From Pseudomaricurvus sp965656525 (GTDB lineage Bacteria > Pseudomonadota > Gammaproteobacteria > Pseudomonadales > Cellvibrionaceae), in contig CBFHKY010000005.1 in assembly GCA_965656525.1 (NCBI GenBank), positions 1 to 64,000 of the forward strand: 64,000 nt of DNA. The letters run 5' to 3'. The notes under the pieces were generated by a model. That model made no database searches, had not been told where the DNA came from, and saw only the letters and a list, made by a program, of their open reading frames with translations. Positions 23,550-33,006 of this stretch are shown here, piece after piece. Every line of letters starts with the position of its first letter. Positions within the stretch are counted from its first letter, which is position 1. The position numbers and the translations under genes are program-made.

Positions 23550-25853
23550 ATGAGTGTGCCAATTGCAATTTTTGCCCCTTCTAAAAAGAGCCTATTTGTG
23601 GATCCATTGCGCAAACTATTTCATTGCTTTATTTTCCTGCTTTTCCTGTCGCCTTGCGTCACGGAAGGAAGCGACGCTCCACTATTGATAGATGCCGACG
23701 GCACGCTCGCCTCTTCTGCTGTCACCACAACAATCACACAAGATTTTTTTTTAGATCAGGGCTGGGAGTATCGCTGGGGTGATTCGCCCCGGCTAAACAA
23801 CCGAACTCCTGAATGGGTTCATTCCAAGCAATCGCAAGATTGGCAACCCATTGAGTACCCCGCCAACCCTCCCGGCCGAAACGATCAGAACAATGCTTGG
23901 TTTCGAGTCACCTTGCCAGACATACCGCTACGTGACCCCGTTTTTTACGCGTCTAGTATCGATTTCTTAGCAGAGGCCTACCTAGACGGGGAGCTGATCT
24001 ATAGCCACGGTCAGTTTGATGATCAAGGCGAGGGGAAGTTTGCCGGATGGCCTTGGCATATGATTACTCTACCGCAAGATTTTGCCGGTAAAACTCTGTA
24101 TTTTCGCGTATTTTCCGATTACATCGACATCGGCTTTTGGGGTGAGCTCAAAGTTAATGAGCGCATTCATATCCTGCATCAGGTAGTAGATGAATCCATA
24201 CAAGGTATGGTGGTTATAATCATCACTCTATTCATTGCGTTAATCGCAGCGGCATTCGCTGTGCTAAAAGCTCAGCGCCGACAATTTTTGAGCGTGTGCT
24301 TATTTACGCTCGCCGCCACTGGATTAGTACTGGGCGACATTCCAGTCATGAAGTTGATCTTAAATCAGCCGCTGCTGTGGAATTATGTTGGTGCGTACGC
24401 CTATTTTTTGTTGCCGATTCCTATGTTTATATTGCTCGCCGACTGGTTGTCAGACGCGAATTTAGAAGTGCGCCATCTTAGGTGGTTGTGGCAGTTTCAC
24501 CTTGCTTTCTTATTGATGGCGGGTATAGGCAACCTGCTAGAAGTAGTGAGCTTGACTCAGTTGTATCCTGTATTTGATGGCATTTTTACAGTGACGCTTA
24601 TACTGCTTGTGTGCTCTGTATTGTTTATTTTTCATCGCGTGAGTGCGGAAAAAAAGGTTTTAATTCTTGCGTACTTTGGATTTTGTGCCGTAATGATACT
24701 CGATATGGCCGTTGCCCATCGCTGGATTCCATGGGGCAATATTCCGGTCTCCAGTGGCGCACTGATGTTTTCTGTGGTGATCATTGGTTTGTCTTTCAAT
24801 CACTACCTAGCCACGCAGCGACGACTCAGCGAGCTTAATTTGTCATTAGAAAGTAAGGTACAAGAACGCACCGAACAACTGTTTGTTATGGTAACACAAG
24901 AGCGTTGGCGGTCAGCCAATCTACTGTTTCAAAAAACAAAAACCGAGATAAACAATGACATCACTCTCGCGCTAGAAAGCTGTAACACCCTAGAAGCCGG
25001 ACTCAATATTGTGGGTGAGCACATTGCTGAATTGTGTCAGCCATTCGCTGGTGTCTATCGAGTACTGCATCCCAACGGCTGGGAGATTGCTCAAAGCTGG
25101 GGAGATAATGAAGAAATACCCACACCTGATGCAACGATGATAAGGCACACGCAATTTAACGATGAATTCGGCTGCTTTTCTTTAAACATCACCAATCAAC
25201 AAGGCCTTGTGAACTGTGTTGCACTCCTTCAGGTGAAGGTCACCCGAGTACCCGATGACTGCACTGTAGACAGCGTAATGGAGCTACTGCAGCGCGCCAT
25301 AGAAACAATCAGCATGACATTAGCCAACATTGCATTACGAGAAGAACTGCGGCGCTTTTCTTATGAAGATGAATTAACCAGTTTAAAAAACCGACGCTTC
25401 TTCTCTGAAGTTTTAGAACATGAAATGTCATCCTCTAAACGCACCAATGAGCCCTTGTCACTCATGATATGCGATATTGATTACTTCAAAAGATTCAACG
25501 ACACCTTCGGGCATACCGCAGGCGATGAGGCCTTAAAAACTGTCGCAAGATTATTAAACCAGTCCTTTAGAGAAGCGGATATTGCGTGCCGTCTAGGCGG
25601 TGAGGAGTTTGTTGTGATCATGCCAAGGGCAAAAGCTGAAGATTGCCTAAGACGAGCCGAACAGCTCCTGATCGACATCGAAGGTACTCAAATCATTTAT
25701 CAGGGCGAGCCATTAGGAAACGTGACCATCTCTATTGGTGTTGCCAGCTGGCCTGCTCCCACAGCAGACATTCAACAGCTGCTACCGCAAGCCGACTTGG
25801 CGCTTTATGAAGCGAAAGAGACAGGCCGAAACCGCGTTAAAGTAGCCAAATAG
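23550..25853 (+). CDS. membrane diguanylate cyclase (7TMR-DISM/GGDEF)
   Basis: 767 residues from ATG 23550 (a TTG at 23520 is also in frame). Signal sequence (LFHCFIFLLFLSPCVTEG), a periplasmic jelly-roll-like 7TMR-DISMED2 region (about 30-210), seven transmembrane helices (about 215-425), a coiled coil (LSLESKVQERTEQLF), a GAF-like linker, and a C-terminal GGDEF domain. The active site is GGEEF (about residue 683) with an intact RxxD inhibitory site five residues before it (READIACRLGGEEF), so it should make cyclic-di-GMP with feedback inhibition. No adjacent partner; a bidirectional terminator follows. Confidence 0.9.
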   Translation: MSVPIAIFAPSKKSLFVDPLRKLFHCFIFLLFLSPCVTEGSDAPLLIDADGTLASSAVTTTITQDFFLDQGWEYRWGDSPRLNNRTPEWVHSKQSQDWQPIEYPANPPGRNDQNNAWFRVTLPDIPLRDPVFYASSIDFLAEAYLDGELIYSHGQFDDQGEGKFAGWPWHMITLPQDFAGKTLYFRVFSDYIDIGFWGELKVNERIHILHQVVDESIQGMVVIIITLFIALIAAAFAVLKAQRRQFLSVCLFTLAATGLVLGDIPVMKLILNQPLLWNYVGAYAYFLLPIPMFILLADWLSDANLEVRHLRWLWQFHLAFLLMAGIGNLLEVVSLTQLYPVFDGIFTVTLILLVCSVLFIFHRVSAEKKVLILAYFGFCAVMILDMAVAHRWIPWGNIPVSSGALMFSVVIIGLSFNHYLATQRRLSELNLSLESKVQERTEQLFVMVTQERWRSANLLFQKTKTEINNDITLALESCNTLEAGLNIVGEHIAELCQPFAGVYRVLHPNGWEIAQSWGDNEEIPTPDATMIRHTQFNDEFGCFSLNITNQQGLVNCVALLQVKVTRVPDDCTVDSVMELLQRAIETISMTLANIALREELRRFSYEDELTSLKNRRFFSEVLEHEMSSSKRTNEPLSLMICDIDYFKRFNDTFGHTAGDEALKTVARLLNQSFREADIACRLGGEEFVVIMPRAKAEDCLRRAEQLLIDIEGTQIIYQGEPLGNVTISIGVASWPAPTADIQQLLPQADLALYEAKETGRNRVKVAK

Positions 25854-26036
25854 CTCGTTCTGGTCCCGATTAAGAGCCACCCCGTAAGCCTCTCAAGCGT
25901 ATCAACATCAACGGTTCGCGCCGCTCTTGAAGAGGTATCGATATTCAAAGCCACACCGGGGTATTATCAAGAAGGCTAATGATTAGAAAGCAACAGGGCC
26001 ACAGATCATGATTTATTCGCTTGAAGAGTACCAAAA

Positions 26037-26075
26037 CAAAAAAAGCCCTTGGTGTGATCACCAAGGGCTTTTTTT
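26037..26075. terminator. bidirectional rho-independent terminator
   Basis: Stem GCCCTTGGTG (26045-26054) / CACCAAGGGC (26059-26068), 4-nt loop, flanked by an A run on the left and a T run on the right. It can end the GGDEF gene on the plus strand and the TonB operon on the minus strand. Otherwise the 266-bp gap holds nothing recognised. Confidence 0.92.
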
Positions 26076-26119
26076 GTTTGCAGAGACATCACTGCTAAAT
26101 CGCAATGATGATTTAGAGC

Positions 26120-27463
26120 TTATAGGTTTAGGGATTTCTTCCTTTCCAGCTCAGACTTGGCATATTCACGCCATTGCTCTGCTGCTCTCTTGCTGTTTTT
26201 GTCTTTGGCAGCCAAATCAAACTCTTTGATAGCAGCTTCATAGTTTTCTAGGTTCATGTTAGCCATGCCAAGAACAATATGGAGTTGATCAATACGCTTA
26301 ATGCCACCGCGCTTTAGAGCTTCCTGACCAGCTGATAAAGCGGCTTTGTTGCGATCTGTATCTAGGTAGACACCTGCTAAGCGAGCAAAAAGATCACCTT
26401 TTTCTGATTTCTCAGCTGCTTTTTCCATTTCAGGAATGGCTTCTTTAACATGCTGAGCAAGACGCAGAGCGGTTGCCAGAGTTTCTAGATTTTTAGACGT
26501 TTCGGGAATGAGTTTGTCTTTAATCCCTTTACGTATAACCTTTACCGCTTTGTAAGGCACGTCGGCACCCATAAAGAGGTAAGCCATATTCATGAGCTCA
26601 GTGTCTTTATCCAGCGCGCCCATCAAGTAGGCAGTTTCCATCGCATACAGCTGATTACGCTCCTGACCCATAGCACCGTACATACCTGAAAGCTGCTTCC
26701 AATAGGACGCTTTAGGGTAATGGCGTATTAACTTAATCAGAATATTAACGACCTCAGCATTGTCGCCTTTGTCGTAATACACAGCACGCTGTAAGGTATA
26801 CCAGTTTTCTTTAGGGACTTTACCGGCTTTTTCGAATTTCGATACGGCAATATCGACGTTCTCTAAAGCACACTTCATGTCACCTAACTGATAACACCCA
26901 GACGCCAACAATACGTAATCGTCAGCACCGACAATAGGATTAACGTCGATGTACTCTCGCAGTATTTTAACCGCACTGGCGTAATCTTCCTTAACGAACA
27001 TCAGCTGTGCCAATGTCTTTAAAGTACCCAGTTGCAGAGCATCGCTCAGCTCTTCTTCTTTCAGAACTTTTTGATAATAGCGAATAGCATTATCGTAATT
27101 TTCAAGAGAGTAATAAATCCAACCAAAATAATTCCAAAGATTAGCTTTCTCGTAGCTTGTGTAATCTGGCGCCTTGGACTGCTCTAAACCTTTTAGAACA
27201 ACCAGAGCACCGCGCCAATCTTCAGCATCGGTTTTCTCTTGAATTTTGGCAAAGTCTTTATAAACCGGCTGCCGCAAAGAGAACGTTTTTTTGGTCTTAT
27301 ATTGTGGCTTCTCTTGCTGCTCTTGAGCCATAACACTGCCAGAAGCCAGCGCATCAAATCCCAATGTCTGCAGTACAAGACTCGATGCTGAAGGCACCAA
27401 CGCCAATGGCGCGACCAGCAGAGCTTGTCTGACGAGCTTTGAAACCTTAGCCGTCATCTTCAT
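26120..27463 (-). CDS. periplasmic TPR protein of the TonB2-type operon
   Basis: 447 residues. Signal peptide (VRQALLVAPLALVPSASS), then a long array of TPR-like helices: NYFGWIYYSLENYDNAIRYY, LAQLMFVKEDYASAVKIL, HIVLGMANMNLENYEAAIKEF. Last gene of the DUF3450-ttpC-exbB-exbD-tonB operon, where such TPR proteins are usual and probably help the TonB complex engage its targets in the periplasm. Several in-frame start codons (GTG 27475, ATG 27469, ATG 27463); the last has the best GGGA spacing. Confidence 0.88.
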   Translation of the reverse strand: MKMTAKVSKLVRQALLVAPLALVPSASSLVLQTLGFDALASGSVMAQEQQEKPQYKTKKTFSLRQPVYKDFAKIQEKTDAEDWRGALVVLKGLEQSKAPDYTSYEKANLWNYFGWIYYSLENYDNAIRYYQKVLKEEELSDALQLGTLKTLAQLMFVKEDYASAVKILREYIDVNPIVGADDYVLLASGCYQLGDMKCALENVDIAVSKFEKAGKVPKENWYTLQRAVYYDKGDNAEVVNILIKLIRHYPKASYWKQLSGMYGAMGQERNQLYAMETAYLMGALDKDTELMNMAYLFMGADVPYKAVKVIRKGIKDKLIPETSKNLETLATALRLAQHVKEAIPEMEKAAEKSEKGDLFARLAGVYLDTDRNKAALSAGQEALKRGGIKRIDQLHIVLGMANMNLENYEAAIKEFDLAAKDKNSKRAAEQWREYAKSELERKKSLNL

Positions 27464-27478
27464 AGTCATTCCCACTGT

Positions 27479-28111
27479 TTACTCGGCAATAGCAAAGGTG
27501 ATTTTGTTACGAACGCCCGGTACTTCAACCGGTTCACCGTCAATAACACGTGGCTTATATTTGAATTTAGATGCCGCCTTAAGAGCCGCTCTATCAAATA
27601 TTTCTGAAGGTCTTAGGTTGCCCCGTGAGCCAGCCATACCTTCTACCACGAAAGGATCACGCACAGCGCCATTGGTGGTTACTGTAAATTCAACGATGAC
27701 ATAACCTTCTAAACCACGAGACAACGCTCGATTAGGATACTGAGGTTGAACTTTCACAATTGGCAGGTATTCACCATCGCCACTAAAGCCACCAACACCT
27801 TTAATACTCAGGTTGGGTGATACTTTAGGTGCTGCCATGTTGATCGAGTCTGGATTCAGTTCTGGCTGATCGAAATCAGGCTCAGGCATATCCGGTGGAG
27901 GCTCCTGTGGATCCTCTGGTTTTTCAGGCTTATCAAACTCGTACTTAGTTTCGATTTGACGCTCAGGCATGTGAATGTCAGCAATTTTAGTATCGTCCAC
28001 GTCTTCCAGTGGCTTTTGCTTCGATTCAATCAATGCGTGCATCAAAAAAAGTAGGCCAAAGGTTGTGGCTGCCGCCAGCAACCCTGCCACTCCTATTCTT
28101 GCAACATTCAT
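27479..28111 (-). CDS. tonB: TonB-family energy transducer
   Basis: 210 residues. N-terminal transmembrane anchor (ARIGVAGLLAAATTFGLLFLMHALI), a short proline/acidic spacer (KPEKPEDPQEPPPDMPEPDF) and a C-terminal TonB domain (PQYPNRALSRGLEGYVIVEF, AALKAASKFKYKPRV). Short, like TonB2 of Vibrio. It transmits proton-motive energy from ExbB/ExbD to outer-membrane receptors. Lies 6 nt downstream of exbD and 15 nt before the TPR gene. Confidence 0.93.
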   Translation of the reverse strand: MNVARIGVAGLLAAATTFGLLFLMHALIESKQKPLEDVDDTKIADIHMPERQIETKYEFDKPEKPEDPQEPPPDMPEPDFDQPELNPDSINMAAPKVSPNLSIKGVGGFSGDGEYLPIVKVQPQYPNRALSRGLEGYVIVEFTVTTNGAVRDPFVVEGMAGSRGNLRPSEIFDRAALKAASKFKYKPRVIDGEPVEVPGVRNKITFAIAE

Positions 28112-28117
28112 AGCGCT

Positions 28118-28522
28118 CTATTTCTTCTCAGTAGATACAGAAACGTCCAATACTCCCGCTTCCCGGGCTGCTTCCGCAACCTTCGTGAGGGTTTCAATAT
28201 TGGAGTCATCGTCCGCCTGGATAACGACAGCACCTTTAGGGTTCTCTGCGTGCAAGCGCTCAATAGCACCTTTTACCGCACGCAGGTCCACCACGGATTT
28301 GTCGATCCACACTTCGTTATTAGAGCTGACAGCTATCAGAATGTTGGCATTTTTCTTCAGCACTGAGGTAGTTGCCTCAGGTCGAGTGATCTCAATGCCA
28401 GCTTCTTTAACGAAAGAAGCGGTAACGATGAAGAAGATCAGCATGATAAACACCACATCCAGCATTGGTGTTAAATCGATGGCATTTTGCTCTTCTTCAG
28501 CTGCCTTATTTCTTCTGCCCAT
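28118..28522 (-). CDS. exbD: ExbD-type proton channel subunit
   Basis: 134 residues. One transmembrane helix with the key aspartate near the cytoplasmic side (IDLTPMLDVVFIMLIFFIV), then a periplasmic domain. It works with ExbB and TtpC to power TonB. Located between exbB and tonB; ribosome-binding site AGAGAG. Confidence 0.93.
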   Translation of the reverse strand: MGRRNKAAEEEQNAIDLTPMLDVVFIMLIFFIVTASFVKEAGIEITRPEATTSVLKKNANILIAVSSNNEVWIDKSVVDLRAVKGAIERLHAENPKGAVVIQADDDSNIETLTKVAEAAREAGVLDVSVSTEKK

Positions 28523-28560
28523 GATAACTCTCTTAGTAACCGGTTAAGCTATTTGCAGCC

Positions 28561-29091
28561 TTAATGGTCCATCGTCAAGTGGTCTTCAAGCAGCTGATTC
28601 TCGCGTTCAGCAGTACGGGTGATGTAAGTATTTCCAAATACGCCTGATAGGGCGGCAACCATACCCGCCATTGTCGGGATCGTTGCTTTAGAAACACCAC
28701 CAGCCATGGATTTTGCATCTCCACCGCCGGTCACAGCCAATACGTTGAACACTTCAATCATTCCCGTCACAGTCCCTAGCAACCCAAGTAGCGGGGCTAA
28801 AGCAACCATGGTGCCTACCATATCAAGGTTGGCATTCACTTTCTGTGAAACACGGGATATCAGCGCATAACGAACCTGATGTGCATTCCAGGATTTGCGC
28901 TCAGCGCGCGCCTCCCAGATGTCCAATGCACCCTGAATATCTTTCTTCAGGCTACTATGGTAATACCACACACGTTCAAAAATCAGAGTCCACATGAAGA
29001 GGGTTAGAGCGGCAATCATAAGTAATACGTCGCCGCCCTTAGCCAGTAAGGCCTCAATGGCTGCTAGTGCGTCCATCAATGCCAATAACAT
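28561..29091 (-). CDS. exbB: ExbB-type (MotA/TolQ/ExbB) proton channel protein
   Basis: 176 residues, three transmembrane helices; the signature APLLGLLGTVTGMIEVF is present, followed by ATIPTMAGMVAALSGVFG. Shorter than E. coli ExbB and typical of ExbB2. Good ribosome-binding site (AGGAGA); 10 nt after ttpC. Confidence 0.93.
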   Translation of the reverse strand: MLLALMDALAAIEALLAKGGDVLLMIAALTLFMWTLIFERVWYYHSSLKKDIQGALDIWEARAERKSWNAHQVRYALISRVSQKVNANLDMVGTMVALAPLLGLLGTVTGMIEVFNVLAVTGGGDAKSMAGGVSKATIPTMAGMVAALSGVFGNTYITRTAERENQLLEDHLTMDH

Positions 29092-29101
29092 GCGCTATCT
29101 C

Positions 29102-30472
29102 CTACTTCTTCTCTGCGTTTTCGGCAATGATACCCGTAGATTGTTCTTCCAATACTTGGAGAACACGCTTAGCGCGACCATTTACCAATGTATGCACCAG
29201 CACAGTGGGGATAGCCACTACGAGACCCAGTACGGTAGTTACCAATGCGCTAGAGATACCGCCAGCCATAGCTTTTGGATCGCCGGCACCAAAAATGGTG
29301 ATAGCTTGGAAAGTAATGATCATACCCGTTACGGTACCCAGTAGACCCAACAGAGGCGCTACCATGGAGATGATTTTCAGCAGACTGAGACCTGATTCGA
29401 TGGCAGGGCGCTCTTTCAGCACAGCCTCTTCCAGTTTCAGTTCCAGAGATTCACCATCCAGACCTTTATTGTCTTCGGCCACTTTCAACACACGACCCAG
29501 AGGGTTGTTGGTGTTTGGAGTAGGAGACTTCATCTGTGAGGTTACTTTGCTGCTGATGCTCATCAGAGCAACGAAGCGATACAGGCCTAACAACATGGCG
29601 ATCGCACCTACCGCAGAGATGATGTAACCCACGATCCCGCCTTGATGCCAACGCTCAACCAAAGATGGGCTGTTGATCAACGCTGATAGGAAAGAACCAC
29701 CACTTGGCCCTGTAGGGTCAACACCTACACGAGTGAAGCCCGCTTCGGCACCTTGCAACTCCATCGCCGCACCTTGCAATGTCGCTGTAGGCTGACGAGT
29801 CAGCTCAATCATGCGCTCATCAGCAAGCTCTAGGTACTGACCGTTGGAAACCAACTGGAAGTTACCAATACGAACAACGTCTTGATCTTCACGATCACCA
29901 TTAGGCTTGATTACAGTGCCAGCAAATTTAACGACACGGCCACCCTCAATGGTCTCACGCTGAACTTCGTACCAAAGACGCTCGATCTCTTCGATGGTTG
30001 GCAGCTTAGTTGCACCATTCATCTTATCAATCAGCTGATCTAGAAACTCTGAACGGCCTGGGTATTGAGCAGATACGATAGAGGTTGCTAAGTTACTGCG
30101 CAGATCGCCGGCGGTTGAAGTCAAATGACCGAACAACTCGCTCAAAGAACCCATACGTTCTCTTAGCTGCTGACGCTTTGCAGTCACTTGCAGTTCTTGC
30201 TGCTCGTACTTTTTCTCTAGCGCCGCAGAGCGATCTTCTTCAGACTCTTTGGTTCTTATAGCCTCATTCAGCAAAGACTGCTGGTTTGACTTTTGACGAC
30301 GAAACTCAGCTTCGCGTTTCTTGTGCTCAGAAGTTTCTGCGATCTTGCTTTGCTGAACCATGTTCAGCAGCTGATCCAAGTTTTGAGCTTTATCTTGAGC
30401 AACAGCCATACCAGATGTGAGCAGCGTGGCGGCGGCTACAGTTAGGCAGCGTTTGGCAAAATTGATCTTCAT
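29102..30472 (-). CDS. ttpC: TtpC-type long MotA/TolQ/ExbB protein
   Basis: 456 residues. Signal peptide (CLTVAAATLLTSGMAVA), a periplasmic coiled-coil half (AEFRRQKSNQQSLLNEA, LEKKYEQQELQVTAKRQQL), then a C-terminal ExbB-like membrane domain (SMVAPLLGLLGTVTGMIITF, VLGLVVAIPTVLVHTLV). TtpC is an extra subunit known to be needed by the TonB2 systems of Vibrio. Its start overlaps the stop of the DUF3450 gene by 4 bp (ATGA), implying coupled translation. GGAGG ribosome-binding site. Confidence 0.9.
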   Translation of the reverse strand: MKINFAKRCLTVAAATLLTSGMAVAQDKAQNLDQLLNMVQQSKIAETSEHKKREAEFRRQKSNQQSLLNEAIRTKESEEDRSAALEKKYEQQELQVTAKRQQLRERMGSLSELFGHLTSTAGDLRSNLATSIVSAQYPGRSEFLDQLIDKMNGATKLPTIEEIERLWYEVQRETIEGGRVVKFAGTVIKPNGDREDQDVVRIGNFQLVSNGQYLELADERMIELTRQPTATLQGAAMELQGAEAGFTRVGVDPTGPSGGSFLSALINSPSLVERWHQGGIVGYIISAVGAIAMLLGLYRFVALMSISSKVTSQMKSPTPNTNNPLGRVLKVAEDNKGLDGESLELKLEEAVLKERPAIESGLSLLKIISMVAPLLGLLGTVTGMIITFQAITIFGAGDPKAMAGGISSALVTTVLGLVVAIPTVLVHTLVNGRAKRVLQVLEEQSTGIIAENAEKK

Positions 30473-31254
30473 TGCGCAGCCTCCGGTGCCAAAATGGGCA
30501 GTTTCAAGAGTTCAATGGATGCTTGTTTCTTCGCAATACGGATGCCTTTCAAAATAGCAGCACGGTATTCGCTGGCAGGCAGCTCAACCCAAGCATTTTG
30601 ACGCTTATCCCATGCTCCAGAAAATTCCAGATCAGTGGTTTGATACATCAGGGCGATACGGCCAACCTGAAGAACGTTCACTTCGCGCTCTTGGCCACCC
30701 ACAACTAAGGTATCTTTGTAGGTATTCAGTTTACGCCCGTATTCAGCCTCAATTCTGTAGGCTTCTAGGATTTGACGAAACTTCTCTGAAACAGAGATAT
30801 CGGCACGATCCTGTCTGCGACGCAGACTTTCCAGACGTTCAGCACGTTCTTCTGCGTAGAAAGGCATATCCAGAGCAACAAATTGCTCAAGACCGTCTAG
30901 CATTTTCAGAATTAACGGCTGAATTTGGCGCTCAATTACAGTGACGTTTGCAATTGATTCTTCGAGTTCACCAATCACTTCGAGCTGATTGGCCAACTGC
31001 TTTTCTAGCTGTGCGTTGTAAACTCGCAAACCTTCGATTTGCTTGTTCACCACTTTAAAGTCGTTGAGCAGGCTAGCAGTCTGATCAGCTATCTTATCGA
31101 TATTTTGCTGAGAAGCCTGAGCCAGTTGAATCTTTTGCTCGCCAACTTTCAGAATGGAATTCAACGTTTGGTCCGCGTGAGCGACGCTTCCAACAAGCGC
31201 GCCAGCAGAAAGCACTGTAGCCAAAGCTACGGCTTTAAATCGCTGCTTCTTCAT
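30469..31254 (-). CDS. DUF3450 periplasmic protein, first gene of the TonB2-type operon
   Basis: 261 residues from ATG 31254. Signal peptide (KAVALATVLSAGALVGSVAHA), then a coiled-coil DUF3450 domain (QQNIDKIADQTASLLNDFKV, QIEGLRVYNAQLEKQLANQ, DMPFYAEERAERLESLRRR). DUF3450 genes commonly lead ttpC-exbBD-tonB operons; the exact role is unknown, presumably part of the periplasmic assembly. GGGGGA ribosome-binding site. Confidence 0.88.
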   Translation of the reverse strand: MKKQRFKAVALATVLSAGALVGSVAHADQTLNSILKVGEQKIQLAQASQQNIDKIADQTASLLNDFKVVNKQIEGLRVYNAQLEKQLANQLEVIGELEESIANVTVIERQIQPLILKMLDGLEQFVALDMPFYAEERAERLESLRRRQDRADISVSEKFRQILEAYRIEAEYGRKLNTYKDTLVVGGQEREVNVLQVGRIALMYQTTDLEFSGAWDKRQNAWVELPASEYRAAILKGIRIAKKQASIELLKLPILAPEAAQ

Positions 31255-31355
31255 AAATCCCCCAGTGTGGGTGCGTACAATCAATACCTGCGCGGCATCA
31301 AACCGCTGTGTTTTTTCATTATCAATCGCCATTGAGCGACGGTTTGAAGCTGGCC

Positions 31356-31384
31356 ATTTAATAACAGAGGCAATAAACATTCAA
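31356..31384 (-). promoter_or_regulatory. candidate sigma-70 promoter of the TonB2-type operon
   Basis: On the minus strand TTGAAT (31384-31379), 17-bp spacer, TTAAAT (31361-31356), about 100 nt before the DUF3450 start. A GATAATGA half-site resembling a Fur box lies nearby, but the second half is absent. The 302-bp gap between this operon and folA holds nothing else that I recognise. Confidence 0.4.
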
Positions 31385-31556
31385 TGGTTAATACCAATAC
31401 GAAATTAGATGTGTAGATCGGTAGCAAAACAGGTAACACCAAGCCGTAAGCACAAGGATTGACAAGTAACAAAAGGCTTTAAAATCAGTTTTTAAAAGGT
31501 AATCCCTGAAAGTAATCACTTACAAACAACAAAAAGACAAAGCCTCACTTGCTAAG

Positions 31557-32060
31557 TTAACCTTTGGTAACACGATGTAAAACGCAGCATCGGTACGGAA
31601 GTTTTTGCTTTTCTGAAACCCCTTGCTCCGCCACATTTTCCTGCCACTGCCCCGTAATCACTGGGAACCATGCATCGCCATCAAAGGCACGGTCAATACG
31701 CGTGAGATAAATGGTGTCCACCAATGGCAGCGCCTCTTCGTAAATCTGAGCACCGCCAATGATCATGATTTCTTCAGGTGTTTCTTGCTCAGCCAGACTA
31801 ACCGCTTCTGCGAGCGAATGACACACAACAACCCCATCTGCAGTCCAAGAACTCTGCCGGGTAATCACAATATTTTTGCGCCCCGGAAGCGGCCGACCAA
31901 TGGATTCGAACGTCTTGCGCCCCATTAACACGGGCTTCCCCATAGTGACACGTTTAAAATATTTAAAGTCTTCTGGGACATGCCAGGGCATTTGGTTGTT
32001 GACACCGATCACGCGATTGCTGGCCTGGGCGGCGATTAGCGCCAGTGGAATTTTAGACAC
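31557..32060 (-). CDS. folA: dihydrofolate reductase
   Basis: 167 residues. Reduces dihydrofolate to tetrahydrofolate with NADPH. It shows ALIAAQASNRVIGVNNQMPW, the catalytic acid in PEDFKYFKR, MGRKTFESIGRPLPGR, and IIGGAQIYEEALPLVDTIYLTRID. Two in-frame GTG starts exist (32069 and 32060); 32060 has GGAG at the right distance. Lies 11-20 bp downstream of thyA, the usual thyA-folA pair, which makes sense because ThyA produces dihydrofolate. Confidence 0.95.
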   Translation of the reverse strand: MSKIPLALIAAQASNRVIGVNNQMPWHVPEDFKYFKRVTMGKPVLMGRKTFESIGRPLPGRKNIVITRQSSWTADGVVVCHSLAEAVSLAEQETPEEIMIIGGAQIYEEALPLVDTIYLTRIDRAFDGDAWFPVITGQWQENVAEQGVSEKQKLPYRCCVLHRVTKG

Positions 32061-32080
32061 CAAAGTCACTCCGATAAACG

Positions 32081-32932
32081 CTACACAGAAAAAGGGTATG
32101 CAATTGGGTCGTGATGCTCATAACCCTCAACTTCAAAATCATCCATAGTGACCCACGTTTCGAGGTCCTCCAGCTTTTTGATGTCTGGATTGATATGCAA
32201 CTGCGGCGAATCGAATGGCTCACGTTGCAACTGAACGTCGCGCATAAGCTCTAATTGATCTTCGTAAATGTGGGCGTTCACAATCTTGTGGTAAGCCATT
32301 CCAGGCTCATGCCCTGTGATTTGCGCCACCAACTTTAACAGGGTAAACACTTGAACTTGATTGAAGTTCAAACCCAGCGGGACATCGCAAGAGCGCTGAT
32401 AAGAGGTCAGATAAAGCGTATCGCCTAGCAAAGAAAAGTTGTGCGTATGCATGCACGGGCGTAGGCACCCCATGTGGAACTCACCGGGATTATAGAACGT
32501 TAGGATTTCACCGCGATCATCAATATCATGACACAAGTTATGAATAATCTTGGCCAGTTGATCAACGCTATTGCCATCCGGTTTTTGCCAGCGACGCCCT
32601 TGTACACCGTAAACTCGCCCCATGTCATCGGTGCCTTTACGGTACTCGCTATTGAGCCAAACATCGTTGTCATTGGCGTTAGCATCCCAAGTTTTGGTGC
32701 CCAACTTGCGAAAGTCAGCGGCATTGTCGTAACCACGGATATAGCCCAACAGCTCGGCAATGGCAGATTTCCAATAGCTTTTACGAGTCGTGATGAGGGG
32801 AAACTGATTGTCCGCTACATTGTAAGTGAGGTCCGCATTGATTAACGTCAGACAACGCTTACCGGTACGCTGATTATCGACCCAGGTACCTTCATCAATA
32901 ATCCGCTGACACAAATCCAAATATTGCTTCAT
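32081..32932 (-). CDS. thyA: thymidylate synthase
   Basis: 283 residues. Methylates dUMP using methylene-tetrahydrofolate. It contains MGRVYGVQGRRW, the catalytic cysteine region MGCLRPCMHTHNFSLL, and the dUMP-binding QRSCDVPLGLNFNQVQ and YHKIVNAHIYEDQ. This is the 283-residue form seen in Vibrio and relatives, not the 264-residue E. coli form. Ribosome-binding site GAGGA. Same operon as folA and probably lgt. Confidence 0.97.
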   Translation of the reverse strand: MKQYLDLCQRIIDEGTWVDNQRTGKRCLTLINADLTYNVADNQFPLITTRKSYWKSAIAELLGYIRGYDNAADFRKLGTKTWDANANDNDVWLNSEYRKGTDDMGRVYGVQGRRWQKPDGNSVDQLAKIIHNLCHDIDDRGEILTFYNPGEFHMGCLRPCMHTHNFSLLGDTLYLTSYQRSCDVPLGLNFNQVQVFTLLKLVAQITGHEPGMAYHKIVNAHIYEDQLELMRDVQLQREPFDSPQLHINPDIKKLEDLETWVTMDDFEVEGYEHHDPIAYPFSV

Positions 32933-33006
32933 TGCTTCCTCACTTTATTAAATACCTTTCGAGCTGCAAGTAGAGTTACTGAGTTATGACTACTCGTTAC
33001 TGACGC

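Noticed and set aside
26008..26229. 73-codon plus-strand ORF after the GGDEF gene
   Set aside because: It runs through the bidirectional terminator and the 3' end of the TPR gene and has no family resemblance.
31310..31345. Fur box upstream of the TonB2-type operon
   Set aside because: Only one GATAATGA half-site is visible on the minus strand; the second half does not match.
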